Positions 1 through 6,905 of a stretch of DNA of 7,164 nucleotides are shown piece after piece. Numbering within the stretch: position 1 is the first letter of the stretch; every line of letters starts with the position of its first letter. Origin of the DNA: an uncultured cyanobacterium (GTDB lineage: Bacteria > Cyanobacteriota > Cyanobacteriia > PCC-6307 > Cyanobiaceae); the NCBI GenBank assembly GCA_903928835.1, contig CAIYSK010000242.1, positions 1 to 7,164 of the forward strand, written 5' to 3'. Below the pieces are notes generated by a model. That model ran no database searches, was not told the origin of the DNA, and was given only the letters and a program-made list of their open reading frames with translations. The translations under genes and the position numbers were made by a program.

Positions 1-147
1 CAAAGATCGGGCTGTTCTCCCATCGGAGCCCCCAAGCACTGCCCCATGCTCCCAGGTGATGCAAGGGGCAGGTCAAATCTGGTCCACCAAATAAATCCTG
101 GCCACCAGGGCAAACCCGCTGCCTAGGCTTCACGCCAACACTCCTCG
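1..147. promoter_or_regulatory. Left-edge intergenic region, presumed upstream region of the bcp transcription unit
   Basis: No convincing gene lies here. It must hold the promoter for the peroxiredoxin/DUF1350 pair unless transcription enters from outside the window. The most AT-rich patch is 'aataaat' at about 90-96. It is flanked by two near-identical words, CTGGTCCACCA (79-89) and CTGGCCACCA (98-107). The second word also lies in a short inverted repeat, CCTGG-CCA-CCAGG (97-109). The AT patch could be a -10-like element, but I see no well-spaced -35 partner, so promoter placement is inference. A short minus-strand frame opening at 47 or 23 runs off the left edge and is too short to judge. 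Confidence 0.35.
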
Positions 148-621
148 ATGCATCGAACTGCCGCCATGCCCCTTGCCGTTGGAGATAGGGCCCCATTGAT
201 TGCCCTGCGCGATCAAAACGGAACCGAGCGCCGCAGCGACCAATTGGACGGCAAAGCCCTGGTGCTCTTCTTCTATCCCAAGGACGACACCCCGGGCTGC
301 ACCATGGAGGCCTGCGCCTTCCGCGACAACTACGCCGAACTGCAATCCCTTGGCGCTGATGTATGGGGCGTGAGTGGGGATGATGCAGGCAGCCACCAGC
401 GCTTTGCCACCCGCCACCAACTGCCCTACCCCCTGCTTGTGGACCAGGCCAATGGGCTGCGCAAGGCCTTTGGGGTACCGAACGTGTTGGGCCTGCTTCC
501 TGGGCGGGTCACCTACGTGATCGATGGCAGCGGCGTGATTCGCCACATTTTCAACAATTTGCTGGACGGGCCTGCCCACCTGCGGGAGGCCAAGGCTGCC
601 CTGCAATCCCTGGGGTCCTGA
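148..621 (+). CDS. bcp: Peroxiredoxin Q / BCP-type thiol peroxidase
   Basis: This is a thioredoxin-fold peroxidase that reduces hydrogen peroxide and organic hydroperoxides, normally with electrons from thioredoxin, in the cytoplasm. At 157 aa it matches the usual 150-160 aa of the family. The active-site stretch YPKDDTPGCT (43-52) carries the conserved Pro44, Thr48 and peroxidatic Cys51. A second cysteine, Cys56, sits five residues later, the spacing of the resolving cysteine in E. coli BCP and plant PrxQ, so an intramolecular disulfide is expected. Arg120, just before the TYVID strand, fits the conserved active-site arginine. The first ATG is given as the start, but ATG 166 (Met7, reading MPLAVGDRAP) matches the typical family N-terminus better and may be the real one; neither has a clear Shine-Dalgarno. 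The stop is 5 nt before the DUF1350 gene, so the two are probably cotranscribed. The family call is secure; only the start is uncertain. Confidence 0.95.
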   Translation: MHRTAAMPLAVGDRAPLIALRDQNGTERRSDQLDGKALVLFFYPKDDTPGCTMEACAFRDNYAELQSLGADVWGVSGDDAGSHQRFATRHQLPYPLLVDQANGLRKAFGVPNVLGLLPGRVTYVIDGSGVIRHIFNNLLDGPAHLREAKAALQSLGS

Positions 622-626
622 TCGCC

Positions 627-1382
627 ATGGCCCGCTGGCAGCAACAGGGGGATCTGTGGTTGCTGGCCCCCTCCAACCTTCCCCATGGCGAGCAAACGAA
701 CCCAGGGGTGAACAAAGGGCTCATTCAATTCATTGGGGGCAGTTACCTGGCCGCCAAACCCCAACTGAGCTATCGGCGCCTCCTGGAGGCCTTGGCCCTG
801 CGGGGCTGGCAGATCGCCACCTGGAGCTATGTGCCGGGCTTTGACCACCAGGGCCAAGCCAATGCGGCCTGGCGCCAATTCCGCAGCCTGCGCAGCCAGC
901 TCCCCAACCCCGATGGCCGCCCCTGCCTCCGCCTCGGCCACAGCCTGGGCTGCAAGCTCCATTTGCTCGCCCCCGATGGCGGCAGGGGCTGCGACGGCCT
1001 GGCGGCCCTGAGCTTCAACAACTTTTCGGCCGAGCGCTCGGTTCCGCTCCTGGCGGAGATGGGCCAGCAGTTTGGCTTCCGCAGTGAGTTCAGCCCATCA
1101 CCCCAGGAAACTTTGCTGCAGGTGGAAACCAGCTACCTCCAACCCCGCAACCTGCTCGTGCGCTTTTCCCGCGACGGCATCGACCAAAGCTCCCGCTTGC
1201 TCGGTGCCCTGCAATCGAGGCCTGAGGACGATTCCGAGCTCAGGGAGTTGCCAGGCGACCACCTCACCCCGGCCAGTGCCGGGCTGCGCCAAAACCTTCT
1301 CGGCAGCTGGGCGGATGACCCCGCCAAGCAACGCTCCGTGGATCGCCTGGCGGATTTGATTAGCCAGTGGTCCGGGGCTTAA
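627..1382 (+). CDS. DUF1350 family protein, alpha/beta-hydrolase-like
   Basis: This 251-aa protein is recognised as DUF1350, a family found mainly in cyanobacteria and plants, with no established substrate that I know of. The sequence reads as an alpha/beta hydrolase. After the first strand comes [10 protein letters not shown] (32-41), placed like an oxyanion-loop segment. A nucleophile elbow G-H-S-L-G (104-108) makes Ser106 the candidate nucleophile. Asp183 in FSRDGID is a possible acid, and His212 in PGDHLTP lies where the catalytic histidine is expected. An esterase, lipase or thioesterase-like activity is therefore plausible but unproven. There is no signal peptide or membrane segment, so it is probably cytoplasmic. 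It begins 5 nt after the peroxiredoxin stop, suggesting translational coupling. Its TAA stop overlaps the acs stop codon on the other strand. The family call is confident; the enzymatic role is inferred only from the triad-like residues. Confidence 0.9.
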   Translation: MARWQQQGDLWLLAPSNLPHGEQTNPGVNKGLIQFIGGSYLAAKPQLSYRRLLEALALRGWQIATWSYVPGFDHQGQANAAWRQFRSLRSQLPNPDGRPCLRLGHSLGCKLHLLAPDGGRGCDGLAALSFNNFSAERSVPLLAEMGQQFGFRSEFSPSPQETLLQVETSYLQPRNLLVRFSRDGIDQSSRLLGALQSRPEDDSELRELPGDHLTPASAGLRQNLLGSWADDPAKQRSVDRLADLISQWSGA

Positions 1383-3370
1383 ACCCGCAGGGATTCCAGC
1401 ACCGAGCGGTCCTCGAGGGTGCTGGTGTCGCCCGTCACCTCCTCTCCTGCGGCGAGGGAGCGCAAGATGCGGCGCATGATTTTGCCGCTACGGGTTTTTG
1501 GGAGGTGCTCGGTGAACGTGATCTTGTCGGGGCGGGCAATCGCTCCGATCTCTTGGGCCACGTGGCCGCGCAATTCCGAGACAAGGGCTTCGTCACCACT
1601 GCGTCCCGCCTCCAGGATCACAAAAGCCTGAATGGCTTCGCCCTTGAGGTCATCGGGTATCCCCACCACCGCTGACTCCACTACGGCGAAATGGCTGTCA
1701 AGCGCGGCCTCGATCTCCATCGTTCCAAGGCGATGGCCGCTCACATTGATGACGTCGTCGACCCGGCCCATCACCCAGAAATAGCCATCTTCATCACGCC
1801 GCGCGGCATCACCGGCGAAATAGAGGGAGGAGCCATCGGCGGGGCGAATTTCCTCCCAGTAGCTCTTGCGGAAGCGCTCTGGATCGCCATGGATCGTGCG
1901 CATCATCCCGGGCCAAGGGCGACGAATCGCCAGGTAGCCCCCCTGGTTAGGCCCCTGGGAGTTGCCGTCATGGCAGACGATGTCGGCGACGAAGCCTGGC
2001 AGAGGCAAGGTGGCGGAACCCGGCTTGGTGGGGGTGGCCCCCGGCAGGGGGCTGATCATCACCCCACCGGTTTCGGTCTGCCACCAGGTGTCCACGATGG
2101 GGCAACGGCCTCCGCCAATCACCTGCTGGTACCAGATCCAGGCTTCTGGATTGATCGGTTCCCCCACCGTGCCCAGGATGCGCAGGGAGGTCAAGTCGTA
2201 TTGGTCAGGTACGGCACGGCCAAACTTTTCAAACGCCCGAATCGCCGTCGGTGCTGTGTAGAAGATGGTCACCTTGTGTTTCTCAATCACATCCCAAAAG
2301 GCGCCGGGCTTGCTCGGGCGGGGAGCCCCCTCGTACATCACCGTGGTGGCGCCATTGGAGAGGGGGCCATACACGATGTAGCTGTGGCCCGTAATCCAGC
2401 CCACATCCGCGGTGCACCAATGGATGTCGTCCTCGCGGAGGTCAAAAATCCACTGGAAGGTGAGGTGGGCCCAGAGGTTGTAGCCCGCTGTGGTGTGGAC
2501 CACACCCTTCGGTTTTCCGGTGGATCCGGAGGTGTAAAGCACAAACAGCCGGTCTTCACTGGCCATGGGCTCGGCTGGGCAATCGGCGCCCTGGGCGCCC
2601 ACCAGCTCATGCCACCAGTGGTCGCGGCCGGCCTGCATCGCCGCACCACTCCTGATCCGCTCCACCACCAGCACCACCTGCACTGAGGGCACCAGCCCTC
2701 CGGCCAGGGCCGCATCCACCGCGACCTTGAGCTCAACAGGTTTGTCCTTGCGGAAGCCCCCATCCGCGGTGATCACCGCCTTGGCCTGGCCATCGATGAG
2801 GCGATCCCGCAGGGCATCGGCGGAGAACCCACCAAACACCACCGAATGCGGTGCTCCAATCCGGGCGCAGGCCAGCATGGCGATGGCGGCCTCGGGCACC
2901 ATGGGCATGTAGAGGGCCACCAGATCGCCCTTGCCAACCCCAAGGGCCTTCAAAGCATTGGCGGCCTGGCAGACCTGCTGATGCAACTCGCGGTAGGTGA
3001 ACGTGCGCACGTCACCTGGCTCGCCCTCCCAAATCAAGGCTGTCTTTTCAGCCCGGGGACCATCGAGGTGGCGATCAAGGCAGTTGTAAGAGAGGTTGGT
3101 GGTGCCCCCCTCAAACCACTTGGCAAAGGGAGGATTGGTCCAATCGAGCACGGTGTCAAACGGCTCGAACCAGTGCAGGTGCTGGCGGGCCTGCTCACCC
3201 CAAAAGCTATCGGGATCGGACTCGGCGCCCGCCGCCAAGTCCCGATAGGCCTCCATCGAATTGATCCGGGCCGTGGCCGCCAAAGAGGCAGGTGGTTCGA
3301 AAACCCGCTTCTCGTGCAACACCGATTCAATGGTGGGGTTTTCGACTTTGGGGCTAGCGGCCTCGCTCAT
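1379..3370 (-). CDS. acs: Acetyl-CoA synthetase, AMP-forming
   Basis: This enzyme converts acetate, ATP and CoA to acetyl-CoA through an acetyl-adenylate, letting the cell recover acetate. The 663-aa product is close to the usual 650 aa. The N-terminal ACS domain opens with [15 protein letters not shown] (13-27). The P-loop [11 protein letters not shown] spans 279-289. [10 protein letters not shown] (427-436) contains Trp430, equivalent to the tryptophan that limits the pocket to acetate. Asp521 in [13 protein letters not shown] binds ribose. The hinge and C-terminal domain follow with [13 protein letters not shown] (535-547). Lys630 in [11 protein letters not shown] is the adenylation lysine and the usual target of inhibitory acetylation. 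The frame stays open upstream to 3628, but that part overlaps the HAD gene on the other strand and lacks family similarity. ATG 3370, giving MSEAASPK, is chosen because the conserved region begins about 12 residues later. No Shine-Dalgarno is visible. The gene stands alone, divergent from the HAD gene. Confidence 0.96.
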   Translation of the reverse strand: MSEAASPKVENPTIESVLHEKRVFEPPASLAATARINSMEAYRDLAAGAESDPDSFWGEQARQHLHWFEPFDTVLDWTNPPFAKWFEGGTTNLSYNCLDRHLDGPRAEKTALIWEGEPGDVRTFTYRELHQQVCQAANALKALGVGKGDLVALYMPMVPEAAIAMLACARIGAPHSVVFGGFSADALRDRLIDGQAKAVITADGGFRKDKPVELKVAVDAALAGGLVPSVQVVLVVERIRSGAAMQAGRDHWWHELVGAQGADCPAEPMASEDRLFVLYTSGSTGKPKGVVHTTAGYNLWAHLTFQWIFDLREDDIHWCTADVGWITGHSYIVYGPLSNGATTVMYEGAPRPSKPGAFWDVIEKHKVTIFYTAPTAIRAFEKFGRAVPDQYDLTSLRILGTVGEPINPEAWIWYQQVIGGGRCPIVDTWWQTETGGVMISPLPGATPTKPGSATLPLPGFVADIVCHDGNSQGPNQGGYLAIRRPWPGMMRTIHGDPERFRKSYWEEIRPADGSSLYFAGDAARRDEDGYFWVMGRVDDVINVSGHRLGTMEIEAALDSHFAVVESAVVGIPDDLKGEAIQAFVILEAGRSGDEALVSELRGHVAQEIGAIARPDKITFTEHLPKTRSGKIMRRILRSLAAGEEVTGDTSTLEDRSVLESLRV

Positions 3371-3455
3371 GGAGTCAACCGATGCTGCTGATGGGATGGA
3401 CCCATTCAAGCGCTGCATGCGGACCAAGCCAGGCGCTCTTGCAGGATGGGTGGGT
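3371..3455. promoter_or_regulatory. Divergent intergenic region between acs and the HAD phosphatase gene
   Basis: These 85 bp separate the chosen starts of two genes pointing away from each other, so promoters for both are expected here or just inside the 5' coding ends. An inverted repeat ATGGG-N5-CCCAT lies at 3391-3405, about 20 nt upstream of the acs ATG. No clear -35/-10 pair is visible on either strand. For the HAD gene, AGGA at 3443-3446 is a plausible ribosome binding site 9 nt before the ATG; the acs side has none. The regulatory role is inferred from gene orientation alone. Confidence 0.4.
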
Positions 3456-4118
3456 ATGGCCATTCCAGCCGCCTGCCTCTTTGATCTCGATGGGCTGCTG
3501 CTCGACACCGAGCCGCTGCACGCCAGGGCGTGGCAAGCCGCAGCCGAACATTTTGGCTGCAATCTCTTACCCGAGCAATTCCTGCAACTGCGGGGCCGGC
3601 GCAGGAGCGATTGCGCCGCGCAAGTCATCCACTGGATCGGCGACCAGGGTCTACCCCAACCCAGCCGCGAAGCCCTGCTGGCCGTGCGCCAACCGATTGC
3701 TGAAGCCCTGCTGATTCACGCCAAGCCCACGGCGGGGGCCATGGCCCTGATCGCCCGCTGTGAAGCCTTGGCCATCCCCATGGCCCTGGCCACAAGCAGC
3801 TCCAAGGATGCGGTGGCCTTAAAGGCCGAACCCCACCCCTGGCTGAAGCGCATCAGCACCCGGGTGCATGGGGATGATCCTGAATTGACCGCCGGCAAAC
3901 CGGAGCCAGATGTTTTCTTGCTGGCAGCAGCCCGGCTGGCGGTTGATCCCCAAGACTGCTGGGCTTTTGAGGATTCCCCGGCCGGAGCCCAGGCCGCCCT
4001 CGCTGCAGGCTGCCAGGTCTATGTGGTGCCTCCCGACCATCTCAATGGCGAGATGCGATCCGATGCCTATCCGGGCATCACCCTGTTTTTAGACAGCCTT
4101 GAACAGATCAAGTTTTAG
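3456..4118 (+). CDS. HAD-superfamily hydrolase, beta-phosphoglucomutase/phosphatase-like
   Basis: This is a 220-aa haloacid dehalogenase-type enzyme, probably a phosphatase or phosphomutase acting on a small phosphorylated metabolite in the cytoplasm. All four HAD motifs are visible. Motif I is FDLDG, with nucleophile Asp10 and general acid/base Asp12. Motif II is LATSSS, with Thr113 or Ser114 as the phosphate-binding residue. Motif III is Lys148 in AGKPEPD. Motif IV is FEDSPAG, with Glu172 and Asp173 for magnesium. The segment between motifs I and II (about 16-90) fits a helical C1 cap, and the sequence [11 protein letters not shown] is typical of the beta-phosphoglucomutase/GS1-like subgroup. 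The frame is open back to 3261, but ATG 3456 (GTG three codons upstream is another option) puts motif I at the usual residue 10 and avoids overlap with acs. The substrate cannot be told from sequence. Confidence 0.9.
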   Translation: MAIPAACLFDLDGLLLDTEPLHARAWQAAAEHFGCNLLPEQFLQLRGRRRSDCAAQVIHWIGDQGLPQPSREALLAVRQPIAEALLIHAKPTAGAMALIARCEALAIPMALATSSSKDAVALKAEPHPWLKRISTRVHGDDPELTAGKPEPDVFLLAAARLAVDPQDCWAFEDSPAGAQAALAAGCQVYVVPPDHLNGEMRSDAYPGITLFLDSLEQIKF

Positions 4119-4123
4119 CCGTG

Positions 4124-4149
4124 GGGCTCGAGCTTTACTAGCTCGGCCT
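4124..4149. terminator. Hairpin between convergent HAD and sds genes, possible bidirectional terminator
   Basis: A 6-bp perfect stem, CGAGCT (4129-4134) and AGCTCG (4140-4145), encloses the loop TTACT. Allowing one bulged T (4128), three more G-C pairs extend it outward (4125-4127 with 4146-4148). It occupies nearly all of the 29-bp gap between the two stop codons, where a shared terminator would be expected. No T-tract follows on either strand, so it is not a classical intrinsic terminator; cyanobacterial terminators often lack one. The 3' end of the stem overlaps the sds stop codon. Confidence 0.5.
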
Positions 4150-5119
4150 AATACAGCCGACTGAGGACGAAATCCGGCAGGGCGCGCAGGGCACTGCGGG
4201 GCTCCGAGGGGGGCAACCAAGCCAAGGTGTCTGCAGCCTCGCGGGCAAAGCCTTCGGCCAGGGCTCGGGCCCGGGGGATGGCTTCGCAGCCCCGCACCAA
4301 CGCCAGCGCCTGCTCGAGATCTCCCGCTTCGCTGAATTCCCGCTCAATCAGGCCGGCCAGGGCAGGGCGTTCTTCCAGGGCAAACAGGGCAGGAGCCGTG
4401 AGATAGCCGGAGGCCAGATCACTGGCAGCTGGTTTCCCCAGCTGTTGATCACTCCCCGTGAAATCGAGGATGTCATCGACCACCTGGAAAGCCAAACCCA
4501 ACTGGCGGCCAAAGCGGTAGAGATCATCGAGTTTCTCAGGATCCAGGCCACTTAAAACCCCTGCGGCACGAGAGCTATTGGCGATCAATGAGGCGGTTTT
4601 GCAATAACTTTTTTCGAGATAGGTCTCGAAGCTCTGGCCCGTGTCGTAGCGGAACAATCCCTGGCGAACTTCGCCATCGGCCAAATCCATGATCACGCGG
4701 GAGAGCAGCTTCACCACGTCCAGGTCATCGAGGTTGGCCAAGTGCCAACTGGCTTGGGCAAACAGGAAATCTCCCGCCAGCACAGCCACCCTGTGGTTGA
4801 AGCGGCTGTGAACGGTATCCACCCCCCGCCGGGTGGCCGCCTCGTCCACCACATCGTCATGGACGAGCGACGCGGTGTGAATCATCTCGGTGATTTCGGC
4901 CAAGCGCCGGTGGCGGGGGCCCAACTCACCGGCAGGGGCGATGGCCCTGGAGAGAAGCAAGACAATGCCTGGCCGCAGACGCTTGCCACCGGCGGCAAAC
5001 AGGTGCTCAGCAGCGGCCTGGAGAATCGGATGACCCGCGCCAATCAGGCTGCGCAGATCGGCCAAGAGGGCATCCAAATCAGCCTCAACGGGCTGTAGCA
5101 GCTCAGCAACCGTTGCCAC
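4148..5119 (-). CDS. sds: Solanesyl diphosphate synthase (long-chain trans-prenyl diphosphate synthase)
   Basis: The enzyme elongates an allylic prenyl diphosphate with isopentenyl diphosphate; in cyanobacteria the C45 product forms the plastoquinone-9 side chain. The 323-aa all-alpha protein shows GGKRLRPG (44-51), which binds diphosphate, and the first aspartate-rich motif DDVVD (88-92). The second aspartate-rich motif is DDILD (215-219), followed by QLGKPAASD. Ala83, five residues before the first motif, is small, which is the rule for long-chain products. The start is GTG 5119, reading VATVAELLQPVE, because it matches cyanobacterial Sds N-termini and has GGAGA just upstream. The open frame continues to 5251, but that stretch overlaps murI and looks unrelated. 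It is the last gene of the comB-nit-murI-sds cluster, 23 nt after murI. An exact C45 chain length is inferred; a C40 or C50 product cannot be excluded. Confidence 0.93.
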   Translation of the reverse strand: MATVAELLQPVEADLDALLADLRSLIGAGHPILQAAAEHLFAAGGKRLRPGIVLLLSRAIAPAGELGPRHRRLAEITEMIHTASLVHDDVVDEAATRRGVDTVHSRFNHRVAVLAGDFLFAQASWHLANLDDLDVVKLLSRVIMDLADGEVRQGLFRYDTGQSFETYLEKSYCKTASLIANSSRAAGVLSGLDPEKLDDLYRFGRQLGLAFQVVDDILDFTGSDQQLGKPAASDLASGYLTAPALFALEERPALAGLIEREFSEAGDLEQALALVRGCEAIPRARALAEGFAREAADTLAWLPPSEPRSALRALPDFVLSRLY

Positions 5120-5123
5120 AACA

Positions 5124-5128
5124 TCTCC
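5124..5128 (-). promoter_or_regulatory. Ribosome binding site deciding the GTG start of sds
   Basis: On the minus strand, GGAGA lies 4 nt before the GTG at 5119 (GGAG is 5 nt before it). It is the clearest Shine-Dalgarno in the window and supports the GTG over the upstream in-frame extension. An ATG at 5124-5122 overlaps it but is out of frame with sds. Confidence 0.6.
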
Positions 5129-5142
5129 GCTGTGTGCGGATC

Positions 5143-6039
5143 CTAGAAGGCCCCGCCGGCAGATCGCAGGTCCACCTGGTTCACCCTGGGGCGATGGCCC
5201 AGCCACGCACTGGCCCCAGCGGCAAAGGCCTCCGGACAACCGGTGACACAAAGGCGGGATCGCAGCTGGGCCGGGATCACGGCATCGAAGGCCAAATCGG
5301 CCTCGGGGGCATCACCCAGGCTGGCCAGCAGGGGGCCCAGGCGCTGCACCGCTGCCTCGGCGGGGTCAAGCATGGTGACCCCAGCGGGGAGAAGGGACCG
5401 GAGCAGGGGCCGCAGCATCGGGTAGTGGGTGCAGCCCAAGACCACGGTGTCCACACCAGCGGCGATCAACGGCGCCACGTACTCCTGGGCGGCAGCCCGC
5501 AATTCGGGGGCTTCCAGATCGCCGGCTTCGATCCAGGGCACGAAAGCTGGACAGCCCACCTCGAGCACCTGGGCCTGGGGACGACAGGCCTGGATCGAGC
5601 GGCGATAGGCGCCGCTCGCCACGGTGGCCGGGGTCGCCAGGACGCCCACCCGATCGCTTTGAATCTGGGCCGCCACACTGTCGATCAAACCCACCACGGG
5701 GACACCGGCCTCCGCCACCGCCACATCCAGGGCGAGGGCATTGGATGTGTTGCAGGCCATCACCAGAACCCCCACCCCCTGGCCCCGTAACCAATGCACC
5801 ACCTCGGCGGCAATGGCGCGGATGTCCTCCACGCTGCGTTGTCCGTAGGGCACCCGGGCCGTATCGCCCAAATAGAGGCAGCGGGTATGGGGATAGGCCT
5901 CGTGGACGCGACGCAGCACCGTGAGCCCCCCCAGACCGCTATCGAACAAGCCCACGAGCAGGCTGCCTGGGGGATGGGGGATGGCTGCGGTGAGGGCGTC
6001 TGGAGTGGCCACCTCTGAGCCTGAAGGAAAGGGGGGCAT
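5143..6039 (-). CDS. murI: Glutamate racemase
   Basis: MurI interconverts L- and D-glutamate and supplies D-glutamate for the peptidoglycan stem peptide; it is cytoplasmic and needs no cofactor. With ATG 6039 the product is 298 aa. The conserved fold starts at VGLFDSGLGGLTV (29 onward), with Asp33 and Ser34 of the substrate site. YLGDTARVPYG follows at about 56-66. The two catalytic cysteines are Cys96 in MACNTSNA and Cys203 in LGCTHYP, with His205 beside the second. Both racemisation acid/bases are therefore present. The roughly 28-residue leader (Pro-rich, low complexity) before the fold is unusual for the family. A GTG at Val29 would give a more standard protein of about 270 aa, so the start is uncertain. 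The frame is open to 6108 but would then overlap the upstream amidase gene. It begins 7 nt after that gene's stop and is followed by sds after 23 nt, so cotranscription is likely. Confidence 0.95.
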   Translation of the reverse strand: MPPFPSGSEVATPDALTAAIPHPPGSLLVGLFDSGLGGLTVLRRVHEAYPHTRCLYLGDTARVPYGQRSVEDIRAIAAEVVHWLRGQGVGVLVMACNTSNALALDVAVAEAGVPVVGLIDSVAAQIQSDRVGVLATPATVASGAYRRSIQACRPQAQVLEVGCPAFVPWIEAGDLEAPELRAAAQEYVAPLIAAGVDTVVLGCTHYPMLRPLLRSLLPAGVTMLDPAEAAVQRLGPLLASLGDAPEADLAFDAVIPAQLRSRLCVTGCPEAFAAGASAWLGHRPRVNQVDLRSAGGAF

Positions 6040-6046
6040 CAACAGC

Positions 6047-6865
6047 TCAGAACAGCACGGGCCGGCGGTGCTTGAGGCTAGGCATCTGGGCGCGAACGCG
6101 GCCCGCATGGCCAGGATCCACGGGTGCTACAGCCAAGCCAACAGCCACGCCGGCATCGGCCAGCACCGTTCCCCAGGGATCGATCACCAGGGCATGGCCA
6201 TGGCTCTGGCGCCGGCCGTAATGGAGACCGGTTTGGGCCGGTGCCACCACGTAGGAGGTGTTCTCCACCGCCCGGGCCTGGAGCAGCACTTGCCAGTGAT
6301 CCTTGCCGGTGAAAGCCGTGAAGGCGGCGGGCACCATCAGCACATCCACGCCCTGGGCTGCCAGGTGGCGGTACAGCTCGGGGAAACGCACGTCGTAGCA
6401 AATGGAGAGGCCGATCCGGCCCAGCCCCGGCACATCCACCACGGGGGGCAAGACATCCCCAGGTTTCACCGTGGCCGATTCCCGGTAGGTGTTGCCATCC
6501 GGCAAGTCGACATCGAAGAGGTGGATCTTGTCGTACTGGGCCAGAACCTGACCCTCATGGCTCACCAATTCGGCCCGGTTGTAGGTCTGGCCGGGGCCAG
6601 CAGGCACGGGGAAGCCACCCCCTAGCAAGGTCACCTGATAGCGGCGGGCCATCGTGACCAAAAAGCGGCTGCATTGCTCGGCCAGAACGGGCGCGAGCTC
6701 GAGGCGCTGGGCGTCCTCGCCCATGAAGGCAAAGTTTTCGGGCAGGCCCACCAACTCGGCTCCCCGGCGGGCCGCCAGTTCAATTTGTTCCTCGGCGGCG
6801 GCGAAGTTCGCATCGGGATTGGAGGTGCTGGTGAGCTGCACCGCTGCTGCCAGAAAACTGCCCAC
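6047..6865 (-). CDS. Nit1-like carbon-nitrogen hydrolase, probable deaminated-glutathione amidase
   Basis: This 272-aa member of the nitrilase superfamily has the complete Glu-Lys-Cys triad: Glu43 in LPENFAFMG, Lys113 in YDKIHLFDVD and Cys156 in SICYDVRFPELYR. The second conserved glutamate, Glu129, is in YRES. The segments LPENFAFMG, FTGKDHWQ (185-192) and RAVENT (198-203) resemble the Nit1/NitFhit branch, whose characterised members hydrolyse deaminated glutathione, a transaminase side product. Omega-amidase (Nit2) is the main alternative. The start is GTG 6865, placed two codons before the beta strand FLAAAVQL; no strong Shine-Dalgarno precedes it. It is cytoplasmic, with no signal peptide. 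It lies 40 nt after the comB-like gene and 7 nt before murI. Superfamily membership is certain; the substrate is inferred from branch-specific motifs. Confidence 0.9.
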   Translation of the reverse strand: MGSFLAAAVQLTSTSNPDANFAAAEEQIELAARRGAELVGLPENFAFMGEDAQRLELAPVLAEQCSRFLVTMARRYQVTLLGGGFPVPAGPGQTYNRAELVSHEGQVLAQYDKIHLFDVDLPDGNTYRESATVKPGDVLPPVVDVPGLGRIGLSICYDVRFPELYRHLAAQGVDVLMVPAAFTAFTGKDHWQVLLQARAVENTSYVVAPAQTGLHYGRRQSHGHALVIDPWGTVLADAGVAVGLAVAPVDPGHAGRVRAQMPSLKHRRPVLF

Positions 6866-6905
6866 CGCAACCCCAAAACCGTTGGCTCAACTGTAAAGGA
6901 AGTGC

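Noticed and set aside
1..47. Possible start of a minus-strand gene running off the left edge (ATG at 47 or 23)
   Set aside because: Only 7 to 15 codons are visible, with nothing recognisable. A divergent gene is possible but cannot be supported from this window.
130..606. Minus-strand open frame of 158 codons opposite peroxiredoxin Q
   Set aside because: It covers the reverse of the conserved TPGCT active-site coding and shows no family resemblance, so it is a shadow frame.
1691..2686. Long plus-strand open frame of 331 codons inside acs
   Set aside because: It is fully antisense to strongly conserved acs motifs. Long antisense frames are expected in GC-rich genes, and its translation resembles no family I know.
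3371..3628. N-terminal extension of acs by 86 codons
   Set aside because: It overlaps the first part of the HAD gene, including motif I, and has no resemblance to acetyl-CoA synthetase N-termini.
5120..5251. N-terminal extension of sds by 44 codons
   Set aside because: It overlaps the end of murI. The GTG at 5119 has a good Shine-Dalgarno and a typical family N-terminus.
5113..5790. Plus-strand open frame of 225 codons over murI
   Set aside because: Antisense shadow of murI, including the catalytic Cys203 region. Its translation is low-complexity, rich in Gly and His, with no recognisable domain.
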